In this document: positions 7,592 to 14,762 of the stretch, one piece after another | Layout: every line of letters begins with the position of its first letter | How positions within the stretch are numbered: the first letter of the stretch is position 1 | Source: Streptomyces sp. NRRL F-4489 | GTDB taxonomy: Bacteria > Actinomycetota > Actinomycetes > Streptomycetales > Streptomycetaceae | Assembly: GCF_001509485.1 (NCBI RefSeq) | Contig: NZ_LLZI01000259.1 | Location: forward strand, 1 to 34,380 | Direction of reading: 5' to 3' | DNA length: 34,380 nt | Made by a program: the position numbers and the translations under genes | Notes under the pieces: generated by a model | Seen by the model: the letters and a program-made list of their open reading frames with translations, nothing else | Databases searched by the model: none | Told to the model about the DNA's origin: nothing

Positions 7592-7626
7592 AACTAGTTG
7601 CGTTGAGACTAGTTGCTCTGCAACTA
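7592..7626. promoter_or_regulatory. Probable PadR operator between divergent genes
   Basis: The site contains a perfect 7-bp inverted repeat, TAGTTGC-TCT-GCAACTA (7610-7626). The nonamer ACTAGTTGC is also repeated directly at 7593-7601 and 7608-7616, 15 bases apart, and AACTAGTT (7592-7599) is itself a palindrome. It lies in the 104-base gap between the PadR gene and the monooxygenase gene and is far more AT-rich than its surroundings. Binding by the adjacent PadR protein is inferred. Confidence 0.65.
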
Positions 7627-7671
7627 TGGCCAGCAAGGGGGACGCAACCGACACGGCACCCGGGAGGGGTC

Positions 7672-8931
7672 ATGCACGTCAGCAGCACGGACGACAGCAG
7701 GAACGACAGGGGCAGCGGGGACGCCAGGGGCTACGGAGCGATGGCCCGCGCAGCCCGGGCCCGGACCGCGCTCGTCATCGGGGGCGGGGTCGCGGGCCCG
7801 GTGGCGGCGCTCGCGCTGCGCCAGGCAGGTATCGCGGCGACGGTGTACGAGGCGTACCCGGCCGCGGCGGACGGGGTCGGTGCCTGGCTGGGGCTGGCGC
7901 CGAACGGACTGGCCGCGCTGGCGGCGGTCGGCGCCGACGCGCCGGTACGGGCCGTTGGGCACCCGGTCCCGGGGGTGGTGATGGCGGACGGCGCCGGCCA
8001 TCCCCTCACCCGCTTCGGCGGCTTCCCGGAGCTGCCGCCGACGATGACGATGCCGCGGGAGCGCCTGTTCCGGGCGCTGACCGACCACGCGGCCGCGGCG
8101 GGCGTCCCGTTCGCGTACGGCAAGCGGCTGATCGGCGCCGAGGAGACGTCCGGCGGCGTCACCGCGCACTTCGCCGACGGGAGCTCCGCCACCGCCGATC
8201 TGCTGATCGGCGCCGACGGCATCCGTTCCACCGTCCGCACCCTCATCGACCCCCAGGCGCCCGCGCCCGAATACGGCGGGGTGCTGAGCTTCGGCGGGTA
8301 CGCGGCGGCGGACTGCGGGGTCGAGGCGGAGCCAGGCACCATGCACTTCGCGTTCGGCCGGGCGTTCATGGGCTACTGGCGGGGCGCGGACGGGCGGCTG
8401 ATCTGGTTCGCCGGGCTGCCCGTGGACAACCCGCCGAGCCAGGCAGAGGTGGCGCGCGTACCGGCCGCCGAGTGGCTGGCCAAGCTGCGGGAGCTGTACG
8501 CCGGGCACGTCCCCGGCGAGCGGCTGCTGCGGCACAGCGGGCCCGGCGAACTGATGGCGGTCGGCCGGATGGAGCGGATGCCGCCCGTACCGCACTGGCA
8601 CCGCGGGCGCATGGTGCTGGTCGGCGACGCGATGCACGCCCCCTCCTCCAGCTCCGGGCAGGGCGCCTCCCTGGCCATCGAGAGCGCGGTGGAACTGGCG
8701 CGCTGCCTGCGCGATCTGCCCGTCCACCAGGAGGCGTTCGCCGCCTACGAGGCGCTGCGCCGGCCGCGGGTGGAGGCCATCGGCCGCAGCGCCGCGGCCG
8801 TCAACAAGGTCAAGGCCGGCAAGAGCGACCTCCCCGTACCGGAATTCCCTTCCCCGGAGCAGATGTTCCGGCCGCTGCACTTCCACCGGATCGACTGGGC
8901 GCAGCCGGTACGGAGTCCGGCGGGGGTGTGA
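7672..8931 (+). CDS. FAD-dependent monooxygenase (p-hydroxybenzoate hydroxylase type)
   Basis: The protein has 419 residues from the ATG at 7672, which follows GGGAGGGG; an inner ATG at 7741 is a weaker alternative. It has the three fingerprints of group A flavoprotein hydroxylases: GxGxxG at 37-42 (VIGGGVAGP), the DG motif in GADGIRSTVR and the GD motif at 318-319 (VLVGDAMHAP) followed by a Gln/Gly loop and the FAD-binding helix. The family uses NAD(P)H and O2 to hydroxylate aromatic or polyketide-like substrates, or to modify antibiotics. The substrate is unknown here. The divergent PadR gene and the operator-like repeats suggest induction by the compound it acts on, which would fit detoxification. 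A GC hairpin lies 27 bases after the stop. Confidence 0.88.
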   Translation: MHVSSTDDSRNDRGSGDARGYGAMARAARARTALVIGGGVAGPVAALALRQAGIAATVYEAYPAAADGVGAWLGLAPNGLAALAAVGADAPVRAVGHPVPGVVMADGAGHPLTRFGGFPELPPTMTMPRERLFRALTDHAAAAGVPFAYGKRLIGAEETSGGVTAHFADGSSATADLLIGADGIRSTVRTLIDPQAPAPEYGGVLSFGGYAAADCGVEAEPGTMHFAFGRAFMGYWRGADGRLIWFAGLPVDNPPSQAEVARVPAAEWLAKLRELYAGHVPGERLLRHSGPGELMAVGRMERMPPVPHWHRGRMVLVGDAMHAPSSSSGQGASLAIESAVELARCLRDLPVHQEAFAAYEALRRPRVEAIGRSAAAVNKVKAGKSDLPVPEFPSPEQMFRPLHFHRIDWAQPVRSPAGV

Positions 8932-8957
8932 CGGCCCGCGCGGCGGCGGGCGTCCGG

Positions 8958-8986
8958 CCGGGCGCCGGGGGGGGGACGGCGCCCGG
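8958..8986 (+). terminator. Rho-independent-type hairpin after the monooxygenase gene
   Basis: CCGGGCGCCG (8958-8967) and CGGCGCCCGG (8977-8986) form a perfect 10-bp stem with a G-rich 9-base loop, 27 bases downstream of the monooxygenase stop. No T run follows. Confidence 0.65.
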
Positions 8987-9025
8987 GCGGATCGGGTGGC
9001 CGCCGCCCCGCGATACCGTCCCGGC

Positions 9026-9556
9026 ATGGCTGATTCCCGCAGGGCCGAGACCCGCCTGACCACGCCCTCCTTCCTGGTGCTCGGATTCATCGACCAGCTG
9101 GGCGAGGCCAGCCCGTACGACGTGAAGGTCGAGGCCGCGCGCACGGTGGCCCCGTTCTGGTCGATGCCGCATGCGCAGGTCTACGCGCAGTGCGACCGGC
9201 TCGTCGAAGCGGGCCTGCTGTCGGAGTCGCGGCAGAGCGGCGGCCGCAACCGCCGGCTGCTGAAGCTGACCCCCGCGGGCAAGGCGGCCCTGGAGAAGTG
9301 GCTCGCGGACGCGTCGTTCGTACCGGTCGAGGCGCGCGAACGCAGCATCCTGAAGCTGTGGTTCGGGGCCCGGCCGGAGGTGCACTCCCCCGTGCAGATC
9401 GAGGAGCACCGCCGGACCCTGGCCGAGTACGAGGAACTGGCCGACAGCGTCGGTGAGTTGATGAGCCGGGGGCAGCGGGAGGCGCTGGAGTTCGGGATCC
9501 GCTACGAGCGGATGATGGTGGATTTCTGGCAGTGGGTGGAGGAGCGCGGCGCGTAG
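9026..9556 (+). CDS. PadR-family transcriptional regulator
   Basis: The protein has 176 residues. Its winged helix (about 10-95) includes TPSFLVLGFIDQLGEASPYD, a recognition part SMPHAQVYAQCDRLVEAGLL and a wing ending in RRLLKLTPAGK. The C-terminal helical part (about 105-170) is the PadR dimer domain. No ribosome site precedes the ATG. Instead TACCGT (9014-9019) ends 6 bases before it, the geometry of a leaderless promoter. The gene is co-directional with the DUF2306 membrane protein 160 bases downstream, whose promoter has operator-like repeats, so that gene may be its target. It is not obviously linked to the monooxygenase. Confidence 0.88.
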   Translation: MADSRRAETRLTTPSFLVLGFIDQLGEASPYDVKVEAARTVAPFWSMPHAQVYAQCDRLVEAGLLSESRQSGGRNRRLLKLTPAGKAALEKWLADASFVPVEARERSILKLWFGARPEVHSPVQIEEHRRTLAEYEELADSVGELMSRGQREALEFGIRYERMMVDFWQWVEERGA

Positions 9557-9595
9557 CCCGCGCCGCAACGCCAACAGCGCATCGCACGCGACCCA

Positions 9596-9662
9596 TTGAC
9601 CGCTCCCGCCGATCCCCCTTACCTTCTCGATGGTCCAGTTAGGACGGTCCAGTCCGGACCAT
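9596..9662 (+). promoter_or_regulatory. Promoter with GGTCCAGT repeats before the DUF2306 gene
   Basis: TTGACC (9596-9601) and TACCTT (9620-9625) with an 18-base spacer form a plausible housekeeping-type promoter. At the expected transcription start lie a direct repeat GGTCCAGT (9632-9639 and 9647-9654, 15 bases apart) and an inverted pair ATGGTCC (9630-9636) / GGACCAT (9656-9662). GGTCC/GGACC half-sites resemble those of some GntR-type repressors, but the adjacent PadR protein is the only regulator nearby. Confidence 0.6.
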
Positions 9663-9717
9663 CACCGTCGGGCACCGGCCCGCCGGCTCACGGCCGCGAT
9701 CCACCCAGGGAGTCGCC

Positions 9718-10962
9718 ATGAACCGTCCGAGCAGGGCCGTAGGGCGCCGCGCGGCCGTATCGCCCCGGCAGGCCGTATGGCGCCGCGCGGCCACCGTCGC
9801 CGTGATCGCCGTCTGCCTGGGATACGCGCCGATCGCGGTGACCGAACTCTGGCCGTACGCGCACCGGGGCGCCCCGGCGGTCGGCGAATGGCTCCTCGCC
9901 CGGACGGTCTCGCCGCGTTACGTCGCCGACGCCTTCGCCACCCGCACCGGACCGTACGGGCACAGCCTGGCCGCGTTGATCCTGCACACGGTGCTGGGCG
10001 GCGCGCTGATGCTGCTGGGCCCGGCGCAACTGCTGTCCGCGGTACGACGGCGGATCCGGCTGCACCGCGCGCTGGGGGTGGTGTTCGCGCTGGCGGTGTA
10101 CGCCTCGATGGCGGGCGCCGCGGTCTATCTGGCGCGGACCGCGCCGCGCGACGCGTTCAGCGGGGCGACGTTCTGGATCGTGCTCGCGACGCTCCTGGCC
10201 GGGACGGTCATGAGCGTGACGTACGGGATCGCCGCCGCGGTCGGCCGGTTCCCGGATCTGCACCAGCGGTGGATGCTGCTGTGCTACGGCTATCTGATGA
10301 CCGCGCCGCTGCTGCGTCTGGAGTGGGGCGCGCTCCCGGTGCTGCTGCCCGGACTTTCGATGGCGGACGTCAACCGCGTGGCGGTGATGCACCTCGGGTT
10401 GGTGGTGGTGTTCGGGGCGCTGGTCGCGTCGCGGGCGATGGACCGGCGGGCGTCGGTGCCCGGTGTACGCGGTACGTGGGTGCCGGGGCCGGTGCTGATC
10501 GCGGCCCATCTGGCGGGCGCGGCGGCCCTGGTGTGGATCGCCCGGTCGTTCCTGGTGTGGGGGGCCGCGGGGCAGCGGCTGCTGGCCGGCTACCTGGTCC
10601 CGTTCGCCGCGGTGTACGCCGTACTGGCCGTCTGCCACCGGCGGGCGGGCCGGGCCGGGCGGGGCTGGGCCCGCGAGGAGTGGCGGCTGCATCTGACCGC
10701 GCTGTGCCTGGCCCCGCCGTTCTCGGCCGGCGCGACCGTGCTGCTGGAGCGGTACGCGGCGCTCGACCGCTACACGGCGCTGACCGCGGGCGTCGGAATC
10801 GGCTGCGGAATGCTGGCGTTCGCGGCGACGACGGCGGTCAGCCTGCGCGTACTGGCCGGCCGCCGGGAGGCCCAGGCCGGCAGGCGGACGGCCGCGAGCG
10901 CCACCGACGGGCCGGGGCGGGAAGCGGCGGGGGTGGGGCGAGGTGAACGGGCTGCCGGGTAG
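9718..10962 (+). CDS. DUF2306-type multi-pass membrane protein
   Basis: The protein has 414 residues from the ATG at 9718, with GGGAG in place as ribosome site. About ten hydrophobic segments are visible, near residues 25-45, 85-108, 115-135, 150-172, 185-205, 218-238, 260-280, 290-310, 325-348 and 360-380. The N-terminus is Arg-rich and the tail (385-414) is polar. The middle part, with RIRLHRALGVVFALAVY and RFPDLHQRWML, matches the DUF2306 pattern, in which conserved histidines in membrane helices hint at haem or metal binding. No activity is established for the family. The promoter region carries operator-like repeats, so expression is probably controlled by the neighbouring PadR protein. 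Confidence 0.75.
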   Translation: MNRPSRAVGRRAAVSPRQAVWRRAATVAVIAVCLGYAPIAVTELWPYAHRGAPAVGEWLLARTVSPRYVADAFATRTGPYGHSLAALILHTVLGGALMLLGPAQLLSAVRRRIRLHRALGVVFALAVYASMAGAAVYLARTAPRDAFSGATFWIVLATLLAGTVMSVTYGIAAAVGRFPDLHQRWMLLCYGYLMTAPLLRLEWGALPVLLPGLSMADVNRVAVMHLGLVVVFGALVASRAMDRRASVPGVRGTWVPGPVLIAAHLAGAAALVWIARSFLVWGAAGQRLLAGYLVPFAAVYAVLAVCHRRAGRAGRGWAREEWRLHLTALCLAPPFSAGATVLLERYAALDRYTALTAGVGIGCGMLAFAATTAVSLRVLAGRREAQAGRRTAASATDGPGREAAGVGRGERAAG

Positions 10963-11073
10963 CGGTTGACGCCACCTACGCGATCCGGCCAACGACACCT
11001 CAACCAAGCCACTCGGCCCGCCCGCGCCGAACGGCTCAAAACCGACCCTCACCAGCCGTCATTACCAACTCAT

Positions 11074-11163
11074 GGTTGTGTCATGACCAATCCTTTTCCT
11101 AACCTGCTGGCGCGGAGGGCGCAACGCGCGCTCCCCACGGGCCAGTTCAGGCATGACACAACC
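11074..11163 (+). ncRNA. 90-nt nested stem-loop element of unknown class
   Basis: The gap 10963-11289 holds a strongly structured element. The outer stem is a perfect 12-bp inverted repeat, GGTTGTGTCATG (11074-11085) with CATGACACAACC (11152-11163). Inside it are CCTG/CAGG (11103-11106 with 11148-11151), CTGGC/GCCAG (11107-11111 with 11141-11145) and a hairpin GGAG-G-GCGC-AAC-GCGC-G-CTCC (11114-11134). The right outer arm overlaps by 3 bases the next hairpin (11161-11193). This could be a small RNA with its terminator, a cis-regulatory leader of the lyase gene at 11290, or the remains of a miniature inverted-repeat element; no target-site duplication is visible. The first part of the gap (10963-11073) shows nothing clear. 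Confidence 0.5.
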
Positions 11164-11193
11164 GGGGGCACGCCGCAGCGGCGTACCCCCGGT
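11161..11193. terminator. Strong GC hairpin (terminator or attenuator)
   Basis: ACCGGGGG-c-ACGCCGC-a-GCGGCGT-a-CCCCCGGT: two stacked stems of 8 and 7 bp separated by single opposed bases, with a very tight apex. It follows the 90-nt structured element directly and shares its first three bases with that element's outer stem, so the two folds would compete. It lies about 100 bases upstream of the lyase gene start. It can act on either strand. Confidence 0.65.
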
Positions 11194-11289
11194 GGGTTCG
11201 GCCCGTGACGCCTCGCACCGACCACGGCTCCGGCAGGCAACGGGTCGGCCGCGACGCGTAGTCCACGCGACCACGCATCGGAGGGTACC

Positions 11290-12159
11290 GTGAACCACCC
11301 CAACCGATTAAGAGCCGCGATCCAGGCGGACGGCACCACCCCGCTGATCGGCGTCTTCGACATGTTCTCCGCGTCCCTGGCGGCGCGCCACTACGACGGG
11401 ATGTTCGTCTCCGGCTTCGGCTTCGCGGCGTCCCACTACGGTCTGCCGGACATCGGGTTCATCGCCTGGCCCGATATCGTCGCGTTCGTCCAGCGGCTCC
11501 GGCTGGCCTTTCCCCGGCAGCACCTGCTGGTCGACATCGACGACGGCTACGTCGACCCGGAGACCGCCTGCCATGTCGTCCAGCAGCTGGAGGCCATCGG
11601 CGCCTCCGGGGTGATCCTGGAGGACCAGCAGCGTCCCCGGCGGTGCGGCCACGTCGACGGCAAGCGCGTACTGCCGCTGGAGGAGTACCTCGCCAAGCTC
11701 GACCTGGTCCTCCGGTCCCGCCGCGACCTGGTCGTCGTCGCCCGCACCGACGCCACCGAGGAGGAGGAGATCCTGCGCCGGGCCAAGGCGCTCTCCGCGA
11801 CCGACGCCGATGTGATCCTCGTGGACGGCGTACGCAGCGTCGACTGGATCCACAAGGTGCGCCGCGTCATCGGCGACAAGCCGCTGCTGTTCAACCAGAT
11901 CGCGGGCGGCAAGTCGCCCCGGCTGTCGCTCACCGAGCTACGGCGCCTCGGGGTCGACATCGCGATCTACAGCACCCCCTGCCTGTTCGCCGCCCAGACC
12001 GCCATCGACCAGGCACTCACCGAACTGAAACGGGCCGACGGCCGCCTGCCCGAGCACGTCCCGGGCGCCATCGGCGTCGCCGAGTGCCTGTCCCTGCTGG
12101 AACGCAACATCAGCCGCCACCACGCCCCCGCCCCGACCGAAGCCCAGGCATACGCGTAA
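11290..12159 (+). CDS. Isocitrate lyase/PEP mutase superfamily enzyme
   Basis: The protein has 289 residues from a GTG at 11290, 5 bases after GGAGGG. It has the TIM-barrel marks of the superfamily: metal-binding DIDDGYVDP at 82-90, LEDQ at 110-113 and RRCGH at 117-121 with HVDGKRVLPLEEY following, then VARTDA near 154. The cysteine loop resembles carbon-carbon lyases (isocitrate or methylisocitrate lyase type, or oxaloacetate decarboxylase) more than PEP mutase, which has a different EDK motif. No phosphonate genes are nearby, so the substrate is open. Codon 7 is TTA (11308-11310), the rare leucine codon that needs bldA tRNA in Streptomyces, so translation may be tied to development. The structured element upstream suggests a second layer of control. 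Confidence 0.8.
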   Translation: MNHPNRLRAAIQADGTTPLIGVFDMFSASLAARHYDGMFVSGFGFAASHYGLPDIGFIAWPDIVAFVQRLRLAFPRQHLLVDIDDGYVDPETACHVVQQLEAIGASGVILEDQQRPRRCGHVDGKRVLPLEEYLAKLDLVLRSRRDLVVVARTDATEEEEILRRAKALSATDADVILVDGVRSVDWIHKVRRVIGDKPLLFNQIAGGKSPRLSLTELRRLGVDIAIYSTPCLFAAQTAIDQALTELKRADGRLPEHVPGAIGVAECLSLLERNISRHHAPAPTEAQAYA

Positions 12160-12328
12160 GTGCCTGACTGCCTGAGTTGAGTGACTGAGTGCCTGGGCGC
12201 CTGGCTGAGGCCCAGGCACCGGCACAGAGGCCGCGCCGGGATGTTCCCATCAGCCCGAATGGCCGCCCGGCGCGGCCTTCGGCCTGGGGGCTTGGGCCCC
12301 GGGCCTCGGGCCTCGGGCCTCGGGCCGT
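12160..12328 (+). repeat. Low-complexity tract with hairpin after the lyase gene
   Basis: This gap of about 235 bases has no gene. It begins with runs built on TGCCTG and GAGTGA (12163-12200), including TGCCTGG (12190-12196) and CCAGGCA (12212-12218). Then comes a 12-bp inverted repeat GGCCGCGCCGGG (12229-12240) / CCCGGCGCGGCC (12266-12277) with a 25-base loop, a likely terminator for the lyase gene. It ends in about three tandem copies of GGGCCTC (12301-12325). Confidence 0.7.
12229..12277 (+). terminator. 12-bp inverted repeat, terminator-like
   Basis: Perfect 12-bp GC arms (12229-12240 and 12266-12277) with a 25-base loop lie 70 bases after the lyase stop. The large loop makes it less typical, but it is the strongest fold before the next gene. 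Confidence 0.5.
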
Positions 12329-12394
12329 TCAACTCCCCGCGCATCGACCGTCAAACCGCTGGACGGCGGGTCCGCGCGCCGGAGACCATGAGAC

Positions 12395-12943
12395 GTGGAA
12401 TTCCTTTGTTATCACCGCGACCGCAGCGGCTCCCTGCCATTGCGGGAGGAGCTTCTGGAAGCGCACTGGTCCTACATGGACGGGTACGCGCAAGAGATGA
12501 TCGCCCGGGGACCGACGTTCGCCGCGGGCAGTGACACGCCCACGGGGAGCGTGCACATCCTCGACCTGCCCGATCCCGCGGCCGCCCGCGCGTTCGCCTT
12601 CGACGAGCCGAACTACCAGGCCGGCGTTTACCGGGACGTACTGCTGCGCCGCTGGCACAACACGCTGGGACGCACCATGTGGGAGTTCCCCGGCGGCCGG
12701 ACCGGCGGCGACCGCTACCTGGTGCTCGGCCTGGGTACCGGCCCGGCCGCCGACCTCACCCCGCCGCCCGACCAAGGTGAACTCATCGCCTACGGACCGC
12801 TGCTGTCGGACGACGGCGCCACCTGGCTGGGCACGGCCGCGCTCCTCAGGGCGCCGGACCCGGTCACGGCACGCTCCCTGCTGACCCCCGACCGGTACGC
12901 CGACATCGAGGTACACGACTGGCATTTCGGCGGGCGGGCATGA
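12395..12943 (+). CDS. YciI-like/ferredoxin-fold protein with two domains
   Basis: The protein has 182 residues from a GTG at 12395 with GGAG 10 bases before it. The first half (1-92) has the YciI pattern: an N-terminal strand (MEFLCYHRDR), a helix with LLEAHWSYMDGYAQEMIARGPTF broken by Gly, GSVHILDLPDPAAARAF and a last segment (WHNTLGR) after the pivot. The second half (about 107-180) repeats it: YLVLGLGTGP, GELIAYGPLLSDDGATWLG, then ALLRAPDPVTARSLLTPDRY. Tandem YciI domains are seen in proteins that bind small polar molecules or act as minor hydrolases or dehalogenases; no activity can be assigned. No partner gene is evident. Confidence 0.7.
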   Translation: MEFLCYHRDRSGSLPLREELLEAHWSYMDGYAQEMIARGPTFAAGSDTPTGSVHILDLPDPAAARAFAFDEPNYQAGVYRDVLLRRWHNTLGRTMWEFPGGRTGGDRYLVLGLGTGPAADLTPPPDQGELIAYGPLLSDDGATWLGTAALLRAPDPVTARSLLTPDRYADIEVHDWHFGGRA

Positions 12944-12966
12944 CGTGATAGCGAGGTGATCAGAAT

Positions 12967-13074
12967 CAGGTAGCGGCCGCCGTAGTTGAGGATGGACTTC
13001 CTGGCCGCGGATGCGTAGACGAGGCCGGCCTCCTCATCGAATACATCGACGTTGACGATTACGTAAGCGAGCAC
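12967..13074 (-). pseudogene. DUF1330 gene fragment (first 36 codons)
   Basis: Reading from a GTG at 13074, the frame gives LAYVIVNVDVFDEEA and then NYGGRYL, the start of the small DUF1330 family (about 95 residues, dimeric ferredoxin fold). Homology ends at the Leu codon at 12967-12969; the frame then runs into unrelated sequence and into the YciI-like gene on the other strand. So the 3' two-thirds are missing. The fragment's start abuts the truncated TetR gene on the opposite strand, which suggests that the pair was divergent before a deletion. Confidence 0.65.
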
Positions 13075-13554
13075 GTCTCGCTCGACCGGGTCGCCGCGCT
13101 CGCCGGCGTCGGCAAGGGCACGGTCTTCCGCCGCTTCGGCAGTCGCGCCGGACTGCTGCGGGCGCTGGTCGAGGAGCGCTCCCACGAGTTGCGGGCGGCG
13201 ATCGCCGACGGGCCTCCCCCGCTGGGCCCTGGCGCGCCCGCCCGGGAACGGCTGATCGTCTTCCTGGACGGCCTGGGCGCTATCGCGGAACGCAACGCGG
13301 CGCTGCTCTCGGCGCATGAACAAGCCTGCGCCTCGGACAAATTCGCCGACCCGAGCTATCAGCTCTGGCACCGTCATCTGAGCGGGTTGGTCGCCGAGGC
13401 ACGGCCCGGGTTGGACAGCGACTTCGCGGCGCATGCCCTGCTGGCCGCGTTCGATGGGGAACTGGTCCGCCGGATGGCCGCGTCGTCCGGCGAGCCCCGG
13501 GCGTTCACCCGCGCCGTCACGGATCTGGCGCCGGCCCTCGTCGGCCCGGTGTGA
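13066..13554 (+). pseudogene. TetR-family regulator lacking its first helix
   Basis: From 13066 the frame reads like a TetR protein from inside its HTH domain: HVSLDRVAALAGVGKG (helices 2-3), TVFRRFGSRAGLLRALVEER, then a ligand-domain-like helical part to the TGA at 13552-13554. TetR proteins normally have about 25 more residues before this (helix 1), and no ATG or GTG with a ribosome site precedes it. Upstream, the same frame is only the reverse of the DUF1330 fragment. An ATG-like start further in would remove the HTH completely. I take it as a 5'-truncated gene unable to bind DNA, although translation from an unusual start inside the DUF1330 remnant cannot be excluded. Confidence 0.7.
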
Positions 13555-13640
13555 ATGCGCTTTGCGTCAACCTGAAAGCGTTGGCGGGCCGGTCCGGGGC
13601 GTCGTCCGGGCCCGTGGCGCGTACGGCGTCGGTCGCCTCG

Positions 13641-14762
13641 TTACGGGCGCAGGGCTCCGTAGACGGACCAGATCACCGATGTCAGGGGTACGGCGACCAC
13701 CGCGCCGAGGACGCCGGCCGTTACGCCGCCGCAGACGACGGCGAGGGCCACTACGACCGGGTGGAGGCGGACGGCGCGGCTCATCACCAGGGGGTGGAGG
13801 ACGTGGCCTTCGAGCTGCCCGATGACGACGATGAGGAGGACGACGATCAGGGCCACGAGGGGGCCCTTGGCGGCCAGGGCCACGACTGCGGCCACCGCGA
13901 GGGCGACCGGTGAGCCGACGAGGGGGATGAAGGCGGCGAAGAACTCCAGGACGGCCAGGGGCAGGACCAGTGGGACGCCCAGGACGAACAGGGCGAGGCC
14001 GACGAGGATGGCGTTGGTCGCGGCGACGATCACGATGCCGCGGGTGTAGCCGGTGAAGGTGGCCCAGGCCGCCCGGCCCGCCGTCCCGGCCCAGCGGCGG
14101 CCGCGCTCCGGGAGCTGGCCGCCGAACCACAGCCACATCCGGGTTCCGGAGTGCAGGAAGAAGACCGAGCAGAACAGGGCGAGCGCCGCCACCGTCAGGA
14201 CCTCCACCAGCCGGCCCACTCCGCTCACGGCGGTGTTGATGAGGTTGCCGCGGTTCTTGCTGACGAAGCGGGAGATCCAGTCCTGGAGGTGGGCCAGGGC
14301 GCCGTGCCGCAGGTGCAGCGGCGGGCCTTCCAGCCAGCGCTCGATCCGGTTCACCCCGCCGCCGAAGACCTGCCGCAGGCCGGGCCACTCCCCGGCGACG
14401 TTGGCGCCGATCAGGCTCAGGACGCCGAGGAGCAGCACGATGCCCAGCAGCAGCGCGGTGGTGACCGCGAGCGCACGCGGCAGGACGCGGGCCAGCAGGC
14501 AGGTCAGCGGCTCCAGGAGGGCGGTGAGCACCAGGCCGAGGAAGACGGCGAGGGTGACCAGGTGGAACCGCCCCAGCGTCATGAACACCACGTAGACCGC
14601 GGCCCCGACGACCAGCAGCCGCCACCCGTACGCGGCGGCCACCCGCAGCGGTCTGGGCACGACGACGGTCTCGCGCAGGCGGGGTTCCGGCAGGCGGCGG
14701 GGCCCCGGGTGGGCGCGGCGGGCTCGGATCGGCACCTTGAGCCGCCACCTCCTCCCGCCCAT
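13641..14762 (-). CDS. AI-2E family transporter/permease
   Basis: The protein has 373 residues from the ATG at 14762 with GGAGG 4 bases before it. After a basic N-terminus (1-40) come hydrophobic segments typical of the family: paired segments near 48-85, one at 100-122, then a soluble stretch (125-185), and further segments near 187-210, 235-262, 266-300, 305-330 and 340-365. The conserved PLVGSPVALAVAAVVAL-type region and the late GGVTAGVLGAVVAVPL motif are present. The family is named after E. coli TqsA but covers varied exporters and Na+/H+ antiporter-like proteins, so autoinducer transport should not be assumed. It stands alone; the genes on both sides have no obvious link. Confidence 0.85.
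   Translation of the reverse strand: MGGRRWRLKVPIRARRAHPGPRRLPEPRLRETVVVPRPLRVAAAYGWRLLVVGAAVYVVFMTLGRFHLVTLAVFLGLVLTALLEPLTCLLARVLPRALAVTTALLLGIVLLLGVLSLIGANVAGEWPGLRQVFGGGVNRIERWLEGPPLHLRHGALAHLQDWISRFVSKNRGNLINTAVSGVGRLVEVLTVAALALFCSVFFLHSGTRMWLWFGGQLPERGRRWAGTAGRAAWATFTGYTRGIVIVAATNAILVGLALFVLGVPLVLPLAVLEFFAAFIPLVGSPVALAVAAVVALAAKGPLVALIVVLLIVVIGQLEGHVLHPLVMSRAVRLHPVVVALAVVCGGVTAGVLGAVVAVPLTSVIWSVYGALRP

Noticed and set aside
11083..11208. 41-codon ORF (MTNPFPNLLARR...) inside the structured element
   Set aside because: No ribosome site, poor codon bias, and its bases are fully explained by the stems; kept only as a remote possibility of a leader peptide.
11290..12159. Phosphonate biosynthesis locus based on the PEP mutase family hit
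   Set aside because: The motif is EDQ with an RRCGH loop as in lyases, and no phosphonopyruvate decarboxylase or other phosphonate gene is nearby.
13641..14762. Quorum-sensing (AI-2) transporter function
   Set aside because: The family name is historical; no LuxS or Lsr-like gene is present to support it.
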